Of a stretch of 64,000 bases of DNA, positions 1-9,797 are shown in pieces. Within the stretch, counting starts at the first letter, position 1; each line of letters starts with the position of its first letter. This stretch comes from Halomonas sp. (GTDB lineage: Bacteria; Pseudomonadota; Gammaproteobacteria; Pseudomonadales; Halomonadaceae): assembly GCA_018401555.1 (NCBI GenBank), contig JAGYKP010000100.1:62001-126000 (forward strand), given 5' to 3'. A model generated the notes under the pieces. That model was not told where the DNA came from and did no database searches. It worked only from the letters and a program-made list of their open reading frames with translations. The position numbers were made by a program, and so were the translations under genes.

Positions 1-560
1 TCGCCCTCGGCCACCTTGATCACCACCGCGCACATCAGCATGGCGGTGGTCAGGTTGTCGGCGATTGGGGAGATCACGAAGGCCAGGCCGCCGGTGATCC
101 AGAACAGCTGGCGATAGCTGAAGCCCTTGCGCACCATCCAGGCGCGCAGGGCATCGAACACCCGGCGCTCCTCCATGGCGTTGATATAGGTCATCGCCAC
201 CAGCAGGAACAGCATCAGCTCGGTGAACTCGAGCAGCGTCTCGCGGAAGGCATGCTCGGCCTCGGTGGGCATGCCGGCCTGCACATAGACCCAGCCGATC
301 AGGCCCCAGATCAGGCCGGCGGCAATCAGCACCGGCTTGGACTTGCGCATATGCAGCTTCTCCTCGCCCATGACGAGTGCATAGGCGAGGATGAACAGCG
401 CCACCGCCACGAATCCGGCAAGCGACCCGGTCAGGTCCAGGGGGCCGGTGGCGGCATGGGCGGGAGCGCTGGCAAGCAGCAGAACGGGAACGACGGACAG
501 CAGTTGACCCGGCCGGCGGAGGTTCCGCGGCCAGGCTGAAGGGTGACAGCCGGTAGGCAT
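1..560 (-). CDS. nhaD: NhaD-type Na+/H+ antiporter, N-terminal part (cut by window edge)
   Basis: Reading leftwards from the ATG at 558-560 the frame stays open to the window edge (about 186 residues). The start shows a leader with a hydrophobic stretch ending in an Ala-His-Ala-Ala type signal cleavage site, then hydrophobic segments and the motif SPIADNLTTAMLM, which is the conserved helix-break motif of NhaD antiporters in the ion transporter superfamily. NhaD exchanges cytoplasmic Na+ (or Li+) for external protons in the inner membrane and is typical of halophilic and alkaliphilic gammaproteobacteria. The C-terminal half lies outside the window. A weak AGGA lies about 10 bases before the ATG. 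The gene is divergent from the phosphoesterase at 771, with a 210-base gap in which I see no further gene. Family assignment is firm; the ion specificity is known of the family, not shown here. Confidence 0.85.
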   Translation of the reverse strand, partial: MPTGCHPSAWPRNLRRPGQLLSVVPVLLLASAPAHAATGPLDLTGSLAGFVAVALFILAYALVMGEEKLHMRKSKPVLIAAGLIWGLIGWVYVQAGMPTEAEHAFRETLLEFTELMLFLLVAMTYINAMEERRVFDALRAWMVRKGFSYRQLFWITGGLAFVISPIADNLTTAMLMCAVVIKVAEG

Positions 561-770
561 GGCAGTGTGTCCTGGGAAGGAAGGGAAGGGTGGGAAAGCT
601 CCTTCTTTATAGCACGCGATGCTGCGCTGCGGTATCGGCGCGCACTTCCCAGGCCATGCCAATTCGGTATGAGCGCGATCGGGCCTGCCGGATGCCCCCA
701 CATGAGCAGTAGAGTTTGCTCGAAGCGTGTATCACACTGGCACGAGCGGTCGTTGCAAAGGGAACCGATC

Positions 771-1541
771 ATGCGATTAAGGATACTTTCCGACCTGCAT
801 CTCGAATGTTTCGACAAGGAGCGAGAGTTGCCGGACAAGGCGTGCGATGTGGTGATCCTCGCCGGCGATATCTCGCGCAAGACCCGTGGTCTCGAGTGGG
901 CGGCGAAGCGTTTCGCCGGCACACCGATACTCTATGTTCCCGGCAACCACGAGTTTTATCGGAGCAGCATGCCGCAACTGCGCAGGGAGCTGGAGGTCGA
1001 GGCAGACCGTCTCGGTATCCATCTGCTCGACAACCGCACCCTGACCCTGGGTGGCGTGCGCTTTCATGGTTCCACGCTATGGACTGATTTCGATCTCTAT
1101 GCAGGGAAGCCGGATCACGATCCGGCACTCACCGAGGAGAGGGTGCTGGCCTTCATGCCGGATTTCCACATCATCGAGCAGCCCGACGGGGTGGTGTTCT
1201 CCCCGGCGGAGAGCCGACGCCTGCATGCCGAGGCGCTGTCCTGGCTGGAAGGGGAACTGGCACAGGCGTTCGATGGTCCGCGGGTAGTGATTAGTCACCA
1301 TGCGCCCCTGGCCGAGTGCATTCCGCCCCGTTACCGCGGTGATGCGGCTTCTCCGGCCTTCGCCTCGCATCTGCCGCAGCTGATGGGCCGGATGGATCTG
1401 TGGATCCATGGCCATGTGCACGAGCCGGTGGACTTCGAATCAGGTGGTACGCGTATTATCGCCAACCCTGGCGGTTATCCTGATGAGTTCGACTTGCCCC
1501 TGTTCTCGCCCGACCTGACCGTCGAAGTGAACGTGCCATGA
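771..1541 (+). CDS. Calcineurin-like metallophosphoesterase
   Basis: A 256-residue protein beginning MRLRILSDLHLE. The metal-binding motifs of the calcineurin-like phosphoesterase fold are all visible: SDLHLE (D-x-H), AGDIS (GD), PGNHEF (GNHE/D), SHHAP and IHGHVHEP (GH-x-H). The family hydrolyses phosphomono- or diesters with two metal ions; the substrate cannot be read from the sequence. The ATG at 771 is preferred over upstream in-frame ATGs because AAAGGGAA lies 6-14 bases before it and homology starts immediately. The last four bases overlap the next gene (ATGA), so the two are probably co-transcribed. Intact reading frame. Confidence 0.85.
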   Translation: MRLRILSDLHLECFDKERELPDKACDVVILAGDISRKTRGLEWAAKRFAGTPILYVPGNHEFYRSSMPQLRRELEVEADRLGIHLLDNRTLTLGGVRFHGSTLWTDFDLYAGKPDHDPALTEERVLAFMPDFHIIEQPDGVVFSPAESRRLHAEALSWLEGELAQAFDGPRVVISHHAPLAECIPPRYRGDAASPAFASHLPQLMGRMDLWIHGHVHEPVDFESGGTRIIANPGGYPDEFDLPLFSPDLTVEVNVP

Positions 1542-1840
1542 TGTTGCTGATTGGTCTCTACCTGCTGGCGAGCCTGGTGGACCTGGGCCTGTATGGCATC
1601 GACAAGGCCGCGGCGCGCCGAGATCGGCGACGCATCCGCGAGTCGACCCTGCATCTTGTCGCTCTGGTGGGAGGCTGGCCCGGCGCCCTGCTGGCGCGGC
1701 GCTGGTTTCGCCACAAGACCCGTAAGCAGCCCTTCGGGATGATCCTCTGGGGATGCGTCGCCTTGAATCTCGGCGCCGTGACCTGGCTGGCCATGGCGGA
1801 TTCCGCGGCAGGGCTTCGGCGACTGGTCGCTCTGGAGTAG
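1538..1840 (+). CDS. DUF1294 family small membrane protein
   Basis: A 100-residue protein with the DUF1294 pattern: a first hydrophobic helix followed by YGIDKAAAR, then RRIRESTLH, a second hydrophobic stretch with GGWPGAL, the RHKTRKQPF motif, and a final membrane helix. Three membrane segments are predicted by eye. In many proteobacteria this domain follows a cold-shock domain; here it is stand-alone. Its function is unknown. It starts within the stop codon of the phosphoesterase (ATGA overlap), indicating translational coupling. No frame break. Confidence 0.8.
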   Translation: MMLLIGLYLLASLVDLGLYGIDKAAARRDRRRIRESTLHLVALVGGWPGALLARRWFRHKTRKQPFGMILWGCVALNLGAVTWLAMADSAAGLRRLVALE

Positions 1841-1936
1841 CCCCTTGCCGAGTCGACAAGGATTCATCCTGCCCTTCGTGGGCGACGACTTCGCCGCCCT
1901 GGTCGATCGCCAGCTGGGGCTGTTTGGCTAGCCCGC

Positions 1937-2287
1937 TCAGCCGCGCTCGGCGGCGAAGGTGTCGTAGGCTTCCAGCGCCTGGGCGCCGGTGGTGAAGGCC
2001 GGGCCACCCCCCATGTAGATGCCCACACCGATGGTCTCCATGATCTCGTCGCGGCTGGCACCGAGATCCGCAGCCGCCTTGGCGTGGAAGGCGATGCAGC
2101 CCTCGCAGCGGGTGCTGATGCCGATGGCCAGGGCCATCAGCTCCTTGTGCTTATGGGAGAGGGCGCCATCGACGTTGGCCCCCTTGGCCATCTGGGTAAA
2201 GCCCTTGGCGACCTCGGGAACGCCCTTGCGGACCTCCTGCATGAGGGCAGAGAGGTCCTGGGTGGTCTTCTTCCAATCCTTGTGCAT
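1937..2287 (-). CDS. Carboxymuconolactone decarboxylase / AhpD-like protein
   Basis: A 116-residue protein starting MHKDWKKTT. The CMD/AhpD fold signature is visible around residue 64-71: CEGCIAFH, i.e. a redox-type CxxC followed by His three residues later, in an Ala/Gly-rich helical context (IGISTRCEGC). Such proteins are alkylhydroperoxidase-like reductases; the physiological substrate is not known. The start at 2287 is chosen because homology begins there and GAGG lies a few bases upstream; the frame remains open further upstream but without resemblance. Encoded on its own on the minus strand, downstream of the ABC exporter with an 82-base gap. Confidence 0.85.
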   Translation of the reverse strand: MHKDWKKTTQDLSALMQEVRKGVPEVAKGFTQMAKGANVDGALSHKHKELMALAIGISTRCEGCIAFHAKAAADLGASRDEIMETIGVGIYMGGGPAFTTGAQALEAYDTFAAERG

Positions 2288-2369
2288 CGCGCAAACCTCA
2301 ATGTGGTTATCAGGGTATTCGGTAGCGCGATATGCTAGGGCCCGGGCCGACCCGCCACCGTGACCTGGA

Positions 2370-4182
2370 TCAAACCCACTGCTGGCCCGGGTCGGGCGGA
2401 ATGTCGCACTCATGGGCCGCCGATGAACGCTTGCCGAACTGCAGCTCGGCCAGGTGGCGATAGAGTGGGCTTGTCTCCATCAACTCGGCGTGGCGACCGG
2501 CGGCGACCAGGCGGCCCTCGTCCATCACCAGCAACCGGTCTGCGGCGACCACCGTGGCCAGGCGGTGGGCGATCACCAGACTCGTTCGACCCACCATCAA
2601 CCGGTCCAGCGCCTGCTGCACCAGGCGTTCGCTCTCGGCATCCAGGGCGCTGGTCGCCTCATCCAGCAGCAGCACCCGGGGATCCTTGAGCAGCGCCCGG
2701 GCAATTGCCAGGCGCTGGCGCTGGCCACCGGAGAGCTGCACGCCGCCGGGGCCCAGTGGGGTGTCGAATCCCTCCGGCAGGGCGTCGATAAAGGCCAGGG
2801 CGTTGGCGTCCCGGGCCGCTGAGCGCAGCGTCTCGAGGTCCGCTCCGGGATCTCCATAGCGCAGGTTGTCGGCCACGCTGCCGGTGAACAGCACGGGCTC
2901 CTGGGCCACCAGGCCCAGCGCCGAGCGCAGCTCGCCCGGATCCAGGTCGCGCAGGTCGATGCCGTCCAGGCGCAGGGTGCCGGTGTCGGGATCGTGGAAG
3001 CGCAGCAGCGTGAGCAGGGTGCTCTTGCCGGCCCCGGAGGGACCCACCAGCGCCACCCGCTCGCCCGGCTGGATGGCCAGGTCGAGGGCTGCCAGTGCCG
3101 GGGTATCGCGCCCCGGATAAGTAAAGCTCACCCCTTCAGGCGGATCTCGCCGGAGAGCGGTCGGGGCAGCGGCACGGGGCAGGCCGGTGGCGCGATGGCG
3201 GGGCGGGTATCCAGCAGCTCCAGCAGGCGTTCCGCGGCCCCTGCCGCCGCTGGACATCCCCGGCCACCTCGGCCAGGGTCGCCACGGCGCCGGCCGCCAG
3301 CACCGCATAGAAGACGAAGGCCGAGAGTTCGCCGGCGCTCATGGTGCCGGCGAGCACCGCCTGGCCACCCTGCCACAGCATGATGCCCACTGCGGCGAAC
3401 ACCGCCAGCATGGCCAGCCCCGTCAGCATGGCGCGCTGGCGGGTGCGCGTCACGGCGCTTGCGAAGGCCTCCTCGACGCGCCCGGCGTAGTCGCGCCGGT
3501 CGAGTGTCTCGTGGGTGAAGGCCTGGACGGTGCGGATGCCGGACAGGGCCTCGCCGGCATAGCGGCCGAGTTCCGCCACCCGATCCTGGCTGATACGGGA
3601 GAGCCGCCGCACCCGTCGCCCGAACCACAGGATCGGCAGCACGGTGGCAGGGATACCCAGCAGCACGATGGCCGAGAGCCATGGCTGGGTCACCAGCATC
3701 AGCGCCACGGCGCCGATCAGCATCAGCAGGTTGCGCAGGGCCAGCGAGACCGAGGAGCCGAACAGGCTCTGCAGCACGCTGGTATCGGCGGTAAGCCGCG
3801 AGGTGATCTCCCCGGCGGCCTGGCCCGGCGCCTGGGCACTCTCGAAGAAGCCCGGCTCCAGGGTCAGCAGGTGGTCGAAGACCCGGCGGCGCAGGTCCGC
3901 GGCCAGCCGCTCGCCGATCCAGGTCACCAGGTAGTAGCGCAGCGCCGAGGCCATTGCCAGTACCGTCACCACGGCGAGCATCACCCCCAGGGTGCGCCCC
4001 AGGGCGGCGCTGTCGGCGGCCAGGAAGCCTCGGTCGATCACCAGGCGCAGCCCCTGCCCAAGCAGCAGCACGCTGCCGGAGGCCACCAGCAGGGCCAGGG
4101 CGGCCAGGGACAGGCGCCATCGGTAGGGGGCGAGTAGGCTCAGCAGGCGCAGCAGCACCCGCGGGTCGGGGCGTGAACGCAT
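2370..4182 (-). CDS. ABC exporter with fused membrane and ATPase domains, MsbA-like (frame interrupted)
   Basis: About 603 residues from the ATG at 4180-4182. The first half is a type-1 exporter membrane domain with six hydrophobic segments; the second half is a complete ATPase: Walker [10 protein letters not shown], signature LSGGQRQR, Walker B VLLLDEAT and the H-loop AHRLAT. The order TMD-NBD in one chain is that of MsbA/ABCB-type half-transporters that work as homodimers in the inner membrane, commonly exporting lipids or hydrophobic compounds. The frame is broken twice, near 3250 and near 3130, in the linker between the domains; joining the three frames gives a normal-length protein, so indel errors are likelier than decay. 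Divergent from trxC. The substrate is unknown. Confidence 0.82.
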
Positions 4183-4357
4183 CGCGGATCTCGACAGGCA
4201 GGGAAGGAGGGCAGCATGCGCCGACCATAGCAGTCGGGCAAGGTGCCTGCAGGGGCACTCAGTCTGGCCAGAGGTGGGCGCGACGGCATGTCGCTTGAAG
4301 GGGAGGCGGGCAGGCGCCATATTCGAGTGAGATGATTTCCTATCTGGAGACTCCACC

Positions 4358-4795
4358 ATGTCCGATGCCCTGACCCTGGGATGCCCCCATTGCCACGCCG
4401 TCAACCGCGTCAGCCGGGGACGCCTGAACGACGGCCCCACCTGCGGCAAGTGCAAGCAGCCACTCTTTACCGGCGAGCCGGTGGCGCTGACCTCGGCCAA
4501 CTTCCGAGCCCTGGTCGAGCGCAGCGAGTTGCCGGTGGTGGTGGACTTCTGGGCCGGCTGGTGCAGTCCCTGCAAGATGATGGCGCCGATCTTCGCCGAG
4601 GCGGCCCGCGAGCTGGAGCCGCGCATGCGCTTCGCCAAGCTCGATACCGAGGCGGAACAGGCCCTGGCCGGGCGCTTCGGCATCCGCAGCATTCCCACCC
4701 TGATCGTGTTCAAGGGCGGGCGCGAGGTGGCACGCCAGGCCGGCGCGATGCAGGGGTCACAGCTGCGTCAGTGGTTGCAGCCCCACCTGGTGTGA
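4358..4795 (+). CDS. trxC: Thioredoxin 2 (zinc-containing)
   Basis: A 145-residue protein with the two-part TrxC architecture: an N-terminal zinc ribbon with CPHC (residues 10-13) and CGKC (residues 29-32), then a thioredoxin fold with active site WCSPC, the cis-proline loop SIPTLIVF and a C-terminal helix. The active site has Ser where most thioredoxins have Gly (WCGPC), a minor variation. TrxC reduces protein disulfides in the cytoplasm and is often linked to oxidative stress. The ATG at 4358 has GGAG about 9 bases upstream. It stands alone between divergent and convergent neighbours. Intact. Confidence 0.93.
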   Translation: MSDALTLGCPHCHAVNRVSRGRLNDGPTCGKCKQPLFTGEPVALTSANFRALVERSELPVVVDFWAGWCSPCKMMAPIFAEAARELEPRMRFAKLDTEAEQALAGRFGIRSIPTLIVFKGGREVARQAGAMQGSQLRQWLQPHLV

Positions 4796-4820
4796 ATCTT
4801 GCTGCCAGGGAGGCGCACGG

Positions 4821-5852
4821 CTATCCCTGGCGCTTGAGCTGCTCCTTCAACTGCTTGGGCACCTGCTTGATGATCAGCCGGTCGCTGTGCTCGTCGTACT
4901 CCACGCTGGAGCCCAGCAGGTGGGAGTCGAAGCTGATCGAGACCCCGCCCGCGCGGCCGGTGAAGCGCTTGAACTGATTGAGGGTCTTCCTGTCCGGCGG
5001 AATCTCCGGCGACAGCCCATAGTCGGCGTTACGAATGTGGTCGTAGAAGGCCTTGGGCTGCTGCTCGTCGAGCAGGCCCGAGAGCTCTTCCAGGGTCACC
5101 GGCGCTCCGCGGCTGGCCTGCTCGCTGGCATAGTCGACCAGCGTCTCGGTCTTCTCGCGACTGGCCTCTTCGGCGAGATCCTCCTTCTCCACGTAGTCGC
5201 TGAAGGCCTTGAGCAGGGTGCGGGTCTCTCCCGGGGCATCGACGCCTTCAACCCCGCCGAGCAGCGCCGCGAAGCCCTCGGCCAGCGCCTTGCCGCCGCG
5301 CTCGCGGGTCCAGGAGAGGTACTGCCGGGAATCGCCGCTCTGCCACTGGCTGATATCCAGCCGGGCGGCCAGGCTCATCTGCGTCAGGTTGAGCTGGCGC
5401 GCCGGCACCGGCTGCAGGTCACCGTCGATGGCGAATCCCTCGCGATGGTGCAGCAGGGCCAGGGTCAGGAAGCGCGCATCGCCGAAGCGGGTATCCAGCA
5501 CCATCAGATCGCCGGACACCGAGAGGTGCGCGTCCAGCAGCCTGGCTAGACGCTCGGCGATGACGCGCGTCAGGGCAACGAAGTCGCGCTTATCCGCGAG
5601 GTAGTCGGTGATCTCCGCGGCCAGCGGAGAGGCGGGCGCGTCGTCTTCCTCATCTTCCCCGGTGCCGGCTCCCGTTGGCGTATCGCTGAAGTGGCCCCAG
5701 GCCTTGCTCTTGGCGTGGTAGGCCCGCGTCAGGCCCTCGAGCATGGCCTCCAGGGTATCCGAGGCGGACAGGGGCTCGCTTGCTGCCAGCAGGCGGGCCG
5801 GGGCGTCGCCGGCTTTCTCGATGCGATGAACGATGGCGTTGAGAATCGGCAT
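4821..5852 (-). CDS. yejK: Nucleoid-associated protein YejK/NdpA
   Basis: A 343-residue protein starting MPILNAIVHRIEK, the typical beginning of the 37-kDa nucleoid-associated protein family (PF04245), and ending in a basic, Gln-rich tail. Characteristic elements are the FVALTRVIAERLA region, the LNLTQMSLAARLDISQW segment and GGVSISFDSHLLGSSVEYD near the C-terminus. The family binds DNA and co-purifies with the nucleoid and topoisomerases; its precise role is unsettled. The start at 5852 is preferred to an in-frame ATG 22 codons upstream because that extension is a low-complexity Ser run without family resemblance. Convergent with trxC. Intact frame. Confidence 0.9.
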   Translation of the reverse strand: MPILNAIVHRIEKAGDAPARLLAASEPLSASDTLEAMLEGLTRAYHAKSKAWGHFSDTPTGAGTGEDEEDDAPASPLAAEITDYLADKRDFVALTRVIAERLARLLDAHLSVSGDLMVLDTRFGDARFLTLALLHHREGFAIDGDLQPVPARQLNLTQMSLAARLDISQWQSGDSRQYLSWTRERGGKALAEGFAALLGGVEGVDAPGETRTLLKAFSDYVEKEDLAEEASREKTETLVDYASEQASRGAPVTLEELSGLLDEQQPKAFYDHIRNADYGLSPEIPPDRKTLNQFKRFTGRAGGVSISFDSHLLGSSVEYDEHSDRLIIKQVPKQLKEQLKRQG

Positions 5853-5925
5853 GGGGGCTCCCGCGGTGGTGGACGAGGAGCTGGATGATACCTGTCGCGG
5901 TGCCTTGCCGATAGGCAATGTCGGA

Positions 5926-7006
5926 TCACCGCCCTTCGAGATAGGCGGTCATCGAACCGGCCATCAGCAGGGCGATCAGGTCGGCCTGGCGATGGGTATC
6001 GGTCTTCTGGAAGAGGTTGCGCAGGTGAAAGGCCACGGTGGTGGGGGAGACGCTCATCTGCTCGGCGATCTCCTCGCTGCGCAGCCCCTCCAGCAACGCC
6101 AGCGCGATACGGGTCTCGGTGGGGGTCAGCCCGAACAGGCTGGCCAGCACACCGCGCGGCAGGGTGGGGCGTTGATCCGGTGCCGACAGCAGCGCCACCA
6201 CGCTGGCCTCGGCCCCGCCGGCATCCGGCGATTGTCCCAGGGCGCAGACCAGCACCAGCAGGCCGTGATCCCCGGGTCGATGGGGGAGGCGCAGGGAGAA
6301 GACCGGCTCCTCCCCGCCGGCTGGCCTGGGTCGCCGCCGTGATGCACTCGCGCAGGCGACGGGCCATGGTGCCGCTTGCGCTGAGCGTCGTGTTCAACTG
6401 CAGCGTGTCACTCTCGCCTGCCAGCTGCCGGGCGCGCTGGTTGGCGAAGGTGACGCGAGCCTGGCTATCGAGCAGCACCATGCCGGGGGCGACCAGGTCC
6501 AGGGCGCGAGTGGCCGCCTGGAAGGCCTGCTGTGAGGCCTCGAGGTGCAGGCTCGACATGGCCTGGCGCAGCTCCTGCAGTTCGTGGTTGGACTTGTCGC
6601 GCATGCGCCGCACCTGGCGCAGGCGGGCGGCAACGGTGGCCAGCAGCAGGTCGTAGTCGATGGGCTTGACCAGATAGTCATCGGCGCCGAGCCGCTTGCC
6701 GTCGACCACGTCCCGGGGGTCGGAGAGCGCGGTCAGAAACACGAAGGGCGTATCGGCCAGGTGAGGTCGGCGTTCGCGCACGGCATCGAGCACCGCGTAG
6801 CCGTTGAGGCCCGGCATGTTGATATCGCACAGGATCAGGTCCGGGGTGCAGGCGTCCAGCTGCTGCAGGGTGGCGTCACCGTCGGCCGCCTCGAGCACGG
6901 CATAGCCGGACTCCCTCAGCTCGTCGCAGATATCCGCGCGCAGGTCCTCCTGGTCCTCGGCACACAGGATCAGCGGCCGACGGGAAGTGGGCTCATGGCT
7001 GCTCAT
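5926..7006 (-). CDS. Response regulator with receiver domain and LuxR-type DNA-binding domain (frame interrupted)
   Basis: The N-terminal receiver shows the acidic pair (CAEDQED), phosphoacceptor Asp in LILCDINMPGLNGY, the Thr of FVFLTALSD and the Lys of YLVKPIDY. A helix-rich linker follows, then a PAS-like stretch (about residues 155-215), and after a frameshift near 6320 a LuxR/GerE helix-turn-helix at the C-terminus (LTPTETRIALALLEG, MSVSPTTVAFHLRNLF). The start overlaps the end of the kinase gene by 14 bases, so it is the partner regulator of that kinase. The long receiver-PAS-LuxR arrangement is unusual compared with 210-residue NarL-type regulators. Target genes are unknown; the secreted protein gene at 8425 in the same operon is a candidate. 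Confidence 0.85.
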
Positions 7007-8428
7007 CGTTGGCCTCCCGGGTATCCGCGGCGGGCAGCCACAGGGTCACGCGGGTGCCCTCACCCGGCGTGGAGAGCATTGTCAGGTCGCCGTGCTGGAT
7101 GCGTGCCAGGTGGCGGGCGATGTTCAGCCCCAGGCCGGTACCGTCGGTGCCCGCCGCATTGCTGCCGCGGAAGAAGCGTTCGAACAGCTGCGGCTGCTCT
7201 TCGGCAGGAATCCGGGGCCGAAGTCAGTGACCTGGCAGATCACCCGGTCGCCTTCGCGCGCGGTGGTGATGCGCACCGGCCGATCCTCGGGAGAGTACTT
7301 CAGGGCATTGTTGACGAGGTTGGCCAGCACCTGCTCGGTCAGTGCGCGGTCGCACCAGGCCCAGGGCTCTGGTGTGCCATGCTCCGTCTGCAGTCGTCGG
7401 GTGCCGGTGGCTTCCGACTGCAGGCGGCAGAGGTGGTCGACGATACCGCTCAGGGAGTGGCGGCCCATGCTGGGTTCGACCTGCTTGCCGTCGAGTCGCG
7501 CCGCGGTCAGCGAGGACTCCACCAGACGCGTCATCTGGGCCACCGCCTCGCGCAGACGTGTATAGCGCTCGCTGCGCTGCTCCGGGGTGAACTGGTGATG
7601 ACGGCGCAGCAGTCGTTGCAGGCCGGAGTCGATCACCGCCAACGGTGTCCTGAACTGATGCGACACCATGGCCGCGAAACTGCGGTAGAACTCGCTGACG
7701 CCGCGTTCGCGGTCGAGTGCCTGGGCAAGGGCCTCGGCGGCCTGCCGGTAGCGGTAGATATGCCGCTCCACTTCCTCCTCCAGTCGGTCGCGATGGGCCA
7801 TCAGCCCGCGCTGGGCCGCGCGCCGCTGGCGCAGGGCGGTGACCAGCAGCATGACCAGTATCGCACCGCTGAGACCGATGCCGACGATGGCGGCGATGAC
7901 CTTCTCGAGGCTGTTGCGATAGGTATCCAGGCGTGACCCGGTGCTCTCCCATTCGGCCATCATCACCTGGTTGGCGATGCGGTTAAGGCTGGCCATCAGC
8001 GCATCCAGGTGTGGCGTGAGTCGCTCGGGGTCGAACCGCGCCTCGCCCGGTGTTGCCGTGATGATCTCGCGCAAGGCCTGCATCCGGTCCAGCGCCTCGT
8101 CGAGACGCGGCTCCAGCCCCTCGGCCGCCAGATAGCGCCGCTGCGGGCCATCATCCATCAGGGTCAGGCGGCTGGAGAGGATGTCCAGGCGCAGCTCGGG
8201 ATCTTCGGCGCTGTTGCCCAGTGCCCGTCGGTTGACCGCCTGGTCCAGGCGGTGACTGGCCACCTGCGCCTGGGTGACGACCCACAGCATGTTCTCGTCG
8301 ACGTTGACGCGCATGGCCTGTTCGACCTGGAAGAGGCGCACCAGGGCGAAGGCCAGGAAGGCGGTCAGGGCCACGATCACCAGGCTGGGAACGGCGTAGG
8401 GTGGTACGGCACGCAGCCTGGTCATCAC
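6993..8428 (-). CDS. Membrane sensor histidine kinase (frame interrupted)
   Basis: About 478 residues. An N-terminal membrane helix, a roughly 150-residue periplasmic helical domain and a second membrane helix (about residues 170-190) precede a coiled-coil and a dimerisation/phosphoacceptor domain with the His in MVSHQFRTPLAVIDSG. The ATPase domain follows with the N-box LVNNALKYSPED and the G1 box DFGPG. A frameshift near 7205 breaks the G2 region; beyond it the other frame reads GTGLGLN and ends at the TGA at 6993-6995. The gene overlaps the response regulator downstream and starts within the stop of the upstream secreted-protein gene (4-base overlap), forming a three-gene operon. The signal is unknown; the periplasmic neighbour may modulate sensing. 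Confidence 0.88.
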
Positions 8429-8932
8429 TCGACCTCGAGGCGGTACAGCTGCCAGACCCAGCGGTAGTCGTAGCGGATGTCCTGCAGTTCGGCGTGATCG
8501 TCGCGGGGATAGACAATCCAGAGTGGTCCCTTGTCGCGCCGGGTCAGGCGCTCGCAGTTCATGGTGTCGGCGAGCAGGACGTCGTAGCGTTCGAAATCCT
8601 CGACGGGGATCTCGGCCAGGTAGTCGTTGAGGGCCAAGGCCGTCACCGTCTCGCCTTCGGCATGCAGGGCATCCAGCAGGTCCCTGGCCAGAAAGCCTTC
8701 GAACGTCTGGGGACCATCGGTGACGCTGGTGTGGGTCGTCAGGCGTTCACGGGGCAGGGCCGCCAGCATCGCGGCATCCAGGTGGGCCTCGTCATCCACG
8801 TTGGTCAGGCCGACCTCGCCGCTCACCGTCAGGACGACCTCCCCCGAGGGCGGTGGCAGAGGGGCAGCGGCGAGTGATGGTGCGGTCAGCAGCACTCCCC
8901 AGAGCAGCAGGGCATATCCGCGTTGCCTTCAC
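8425..8932 (-). CDS. Secreted protein with molybdopterin-oxidoreductase-like fold (signal peptide frame broken)
   Basis: The mature part (about 150 residues) resembles the small stand-alone proteins with an oxidoreductase molybdopterin-binding fold (SUOX-like), with segments FEGFLARDLLDAL, ALNDYLAEIPVEDFERYDVLLA and KGPLWIVYPRDD. A strong Shine-Dalgarno AGGAGG sits 6 bases before a GTG at 8930-8932; from there MKATR-like residues lead, after one base shift near 8915, into a hydrophobic run LLLWGVLLTAPSLAAA, a convincing signal peptide. Without the shift only an internal GTG at 8895 is available, which would cut the leader. The cofactor-binding Cys of true sulfite oxidases is not evident. It begins an operon with the kinase and regulator. 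Confidence 0.65.
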
Positions 8933-9101
8933 ATCGTTCCTCCTTTCCCCGGGCCTGCCCTCAGCCTAGTCGAAGCGCCGGCCATGTCCCCCCTGCAAAC
9001 GAAGGGGGGCGAGTCGGCAGAAAGTGGCTAACCTGCGTTTAACCTGCCAACTCTCGGCGGACTCACCATGCATGGGCGCCACAGCAACAAGGAGAACAGC
9101 C

Positions 9102-9734
9102 ATGAAAGCAGGCATCACGTGGATGACAACAGGGTCCTGGTCACTGCACTGGGTGCCTCTTCCACTGCCCTGGGGCAGTCGGATGAGGTCACGGAGCAGA
9201 TCGAACTGGGCCTGGAGCTCTACCAGGAGCAGGAGTATGGGGCGGCGATCACCGAGCTGGAGTTCGCCATCAGCGATATTCGCGAGTTGATGGCGGGGCG
9301 CATCGGCGAGACTTTCCCGGAGCCTCCCGAGGGCTGGAGTGCCGCCGAGGTAGCCTCCAGCGGCGGAGGTGGCGCCGCGGCGAGTGTTCGGCGGCGGCGG
9401 CAGCATGCTGGAGCGTGAGTACCAGCAGGAGGGTGGAGAAGGGCGGCTGACCGCCAAGCTGATGATCGACAACCCCATGATTCAGGCGATGTCGGCGATG
9501 TTCAACAATCCGGCACTGATCGCCGCCCAGCCCAATATGGAGCGTATCCGCATCGGCCGTGACTCGGCGTTGCTCAAGTGGGAGCCCGAACGCGGTAGCG
9601 CCGAGGTCTCCTTCCTGATGGATGGACGCATCCTGGTCCAGGTCGATGGTCAGGGGCTGGAATCCAGCGACCCCGCAGTAGCGCTACTCAAGGCGTGGGA
9701 TCTCGACGCCCTGCGTGAGCAGGCCGCTCGCTAG
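9102..9734 (+). CDS. Uncharacterised secreted protein (frame interrupted twice)
   Basis: An ATG at 9102 with AAGGAGA nine bases upstream starts MKAGITWM; after one shift near 9140 the frame reads VLVTALGASSTALGQS, completing a signal-peptide-like leader. The next part (YQEQEYGAAITELEFA) looks like a single TPR-type helical hairpin. A second shift near 9370, in a run of GGC/GGA repeats, leads to the C-terminal part with MLEREYQQEG, FNNPALIAAQPN and ending DALREQAAR. The total is about 210 residues. I do not recognise the family. It is followed at 60 bases by another small secreted protein on the same strand, so the two may be co-expressed. Confidence 0.55.
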
Positions 9735-9797
9735 AATAGGTGTTCGACCTCATCGGGTCTGGCCCCGGCGTTCAAGCAACCCAATAAGGAAATGGAT

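Noticed and set aside
1841-1930. A protein-like stretch after DUF1294 (GFILPFVGDDFAALVDRQLG) ending in a stop
   Set aside because: Only about 28 codons with no start codon in frame and no recognisable family; it may be the tail of a lost gene but cannot be supported.
8984-9011. Hairpin of C-run and G-run (CCCCCCT ... AGGGGGG) as a terminator
   Set aside because: It lies upstream of two divergent gene starts, has no T tract, and does not follow any gene end.
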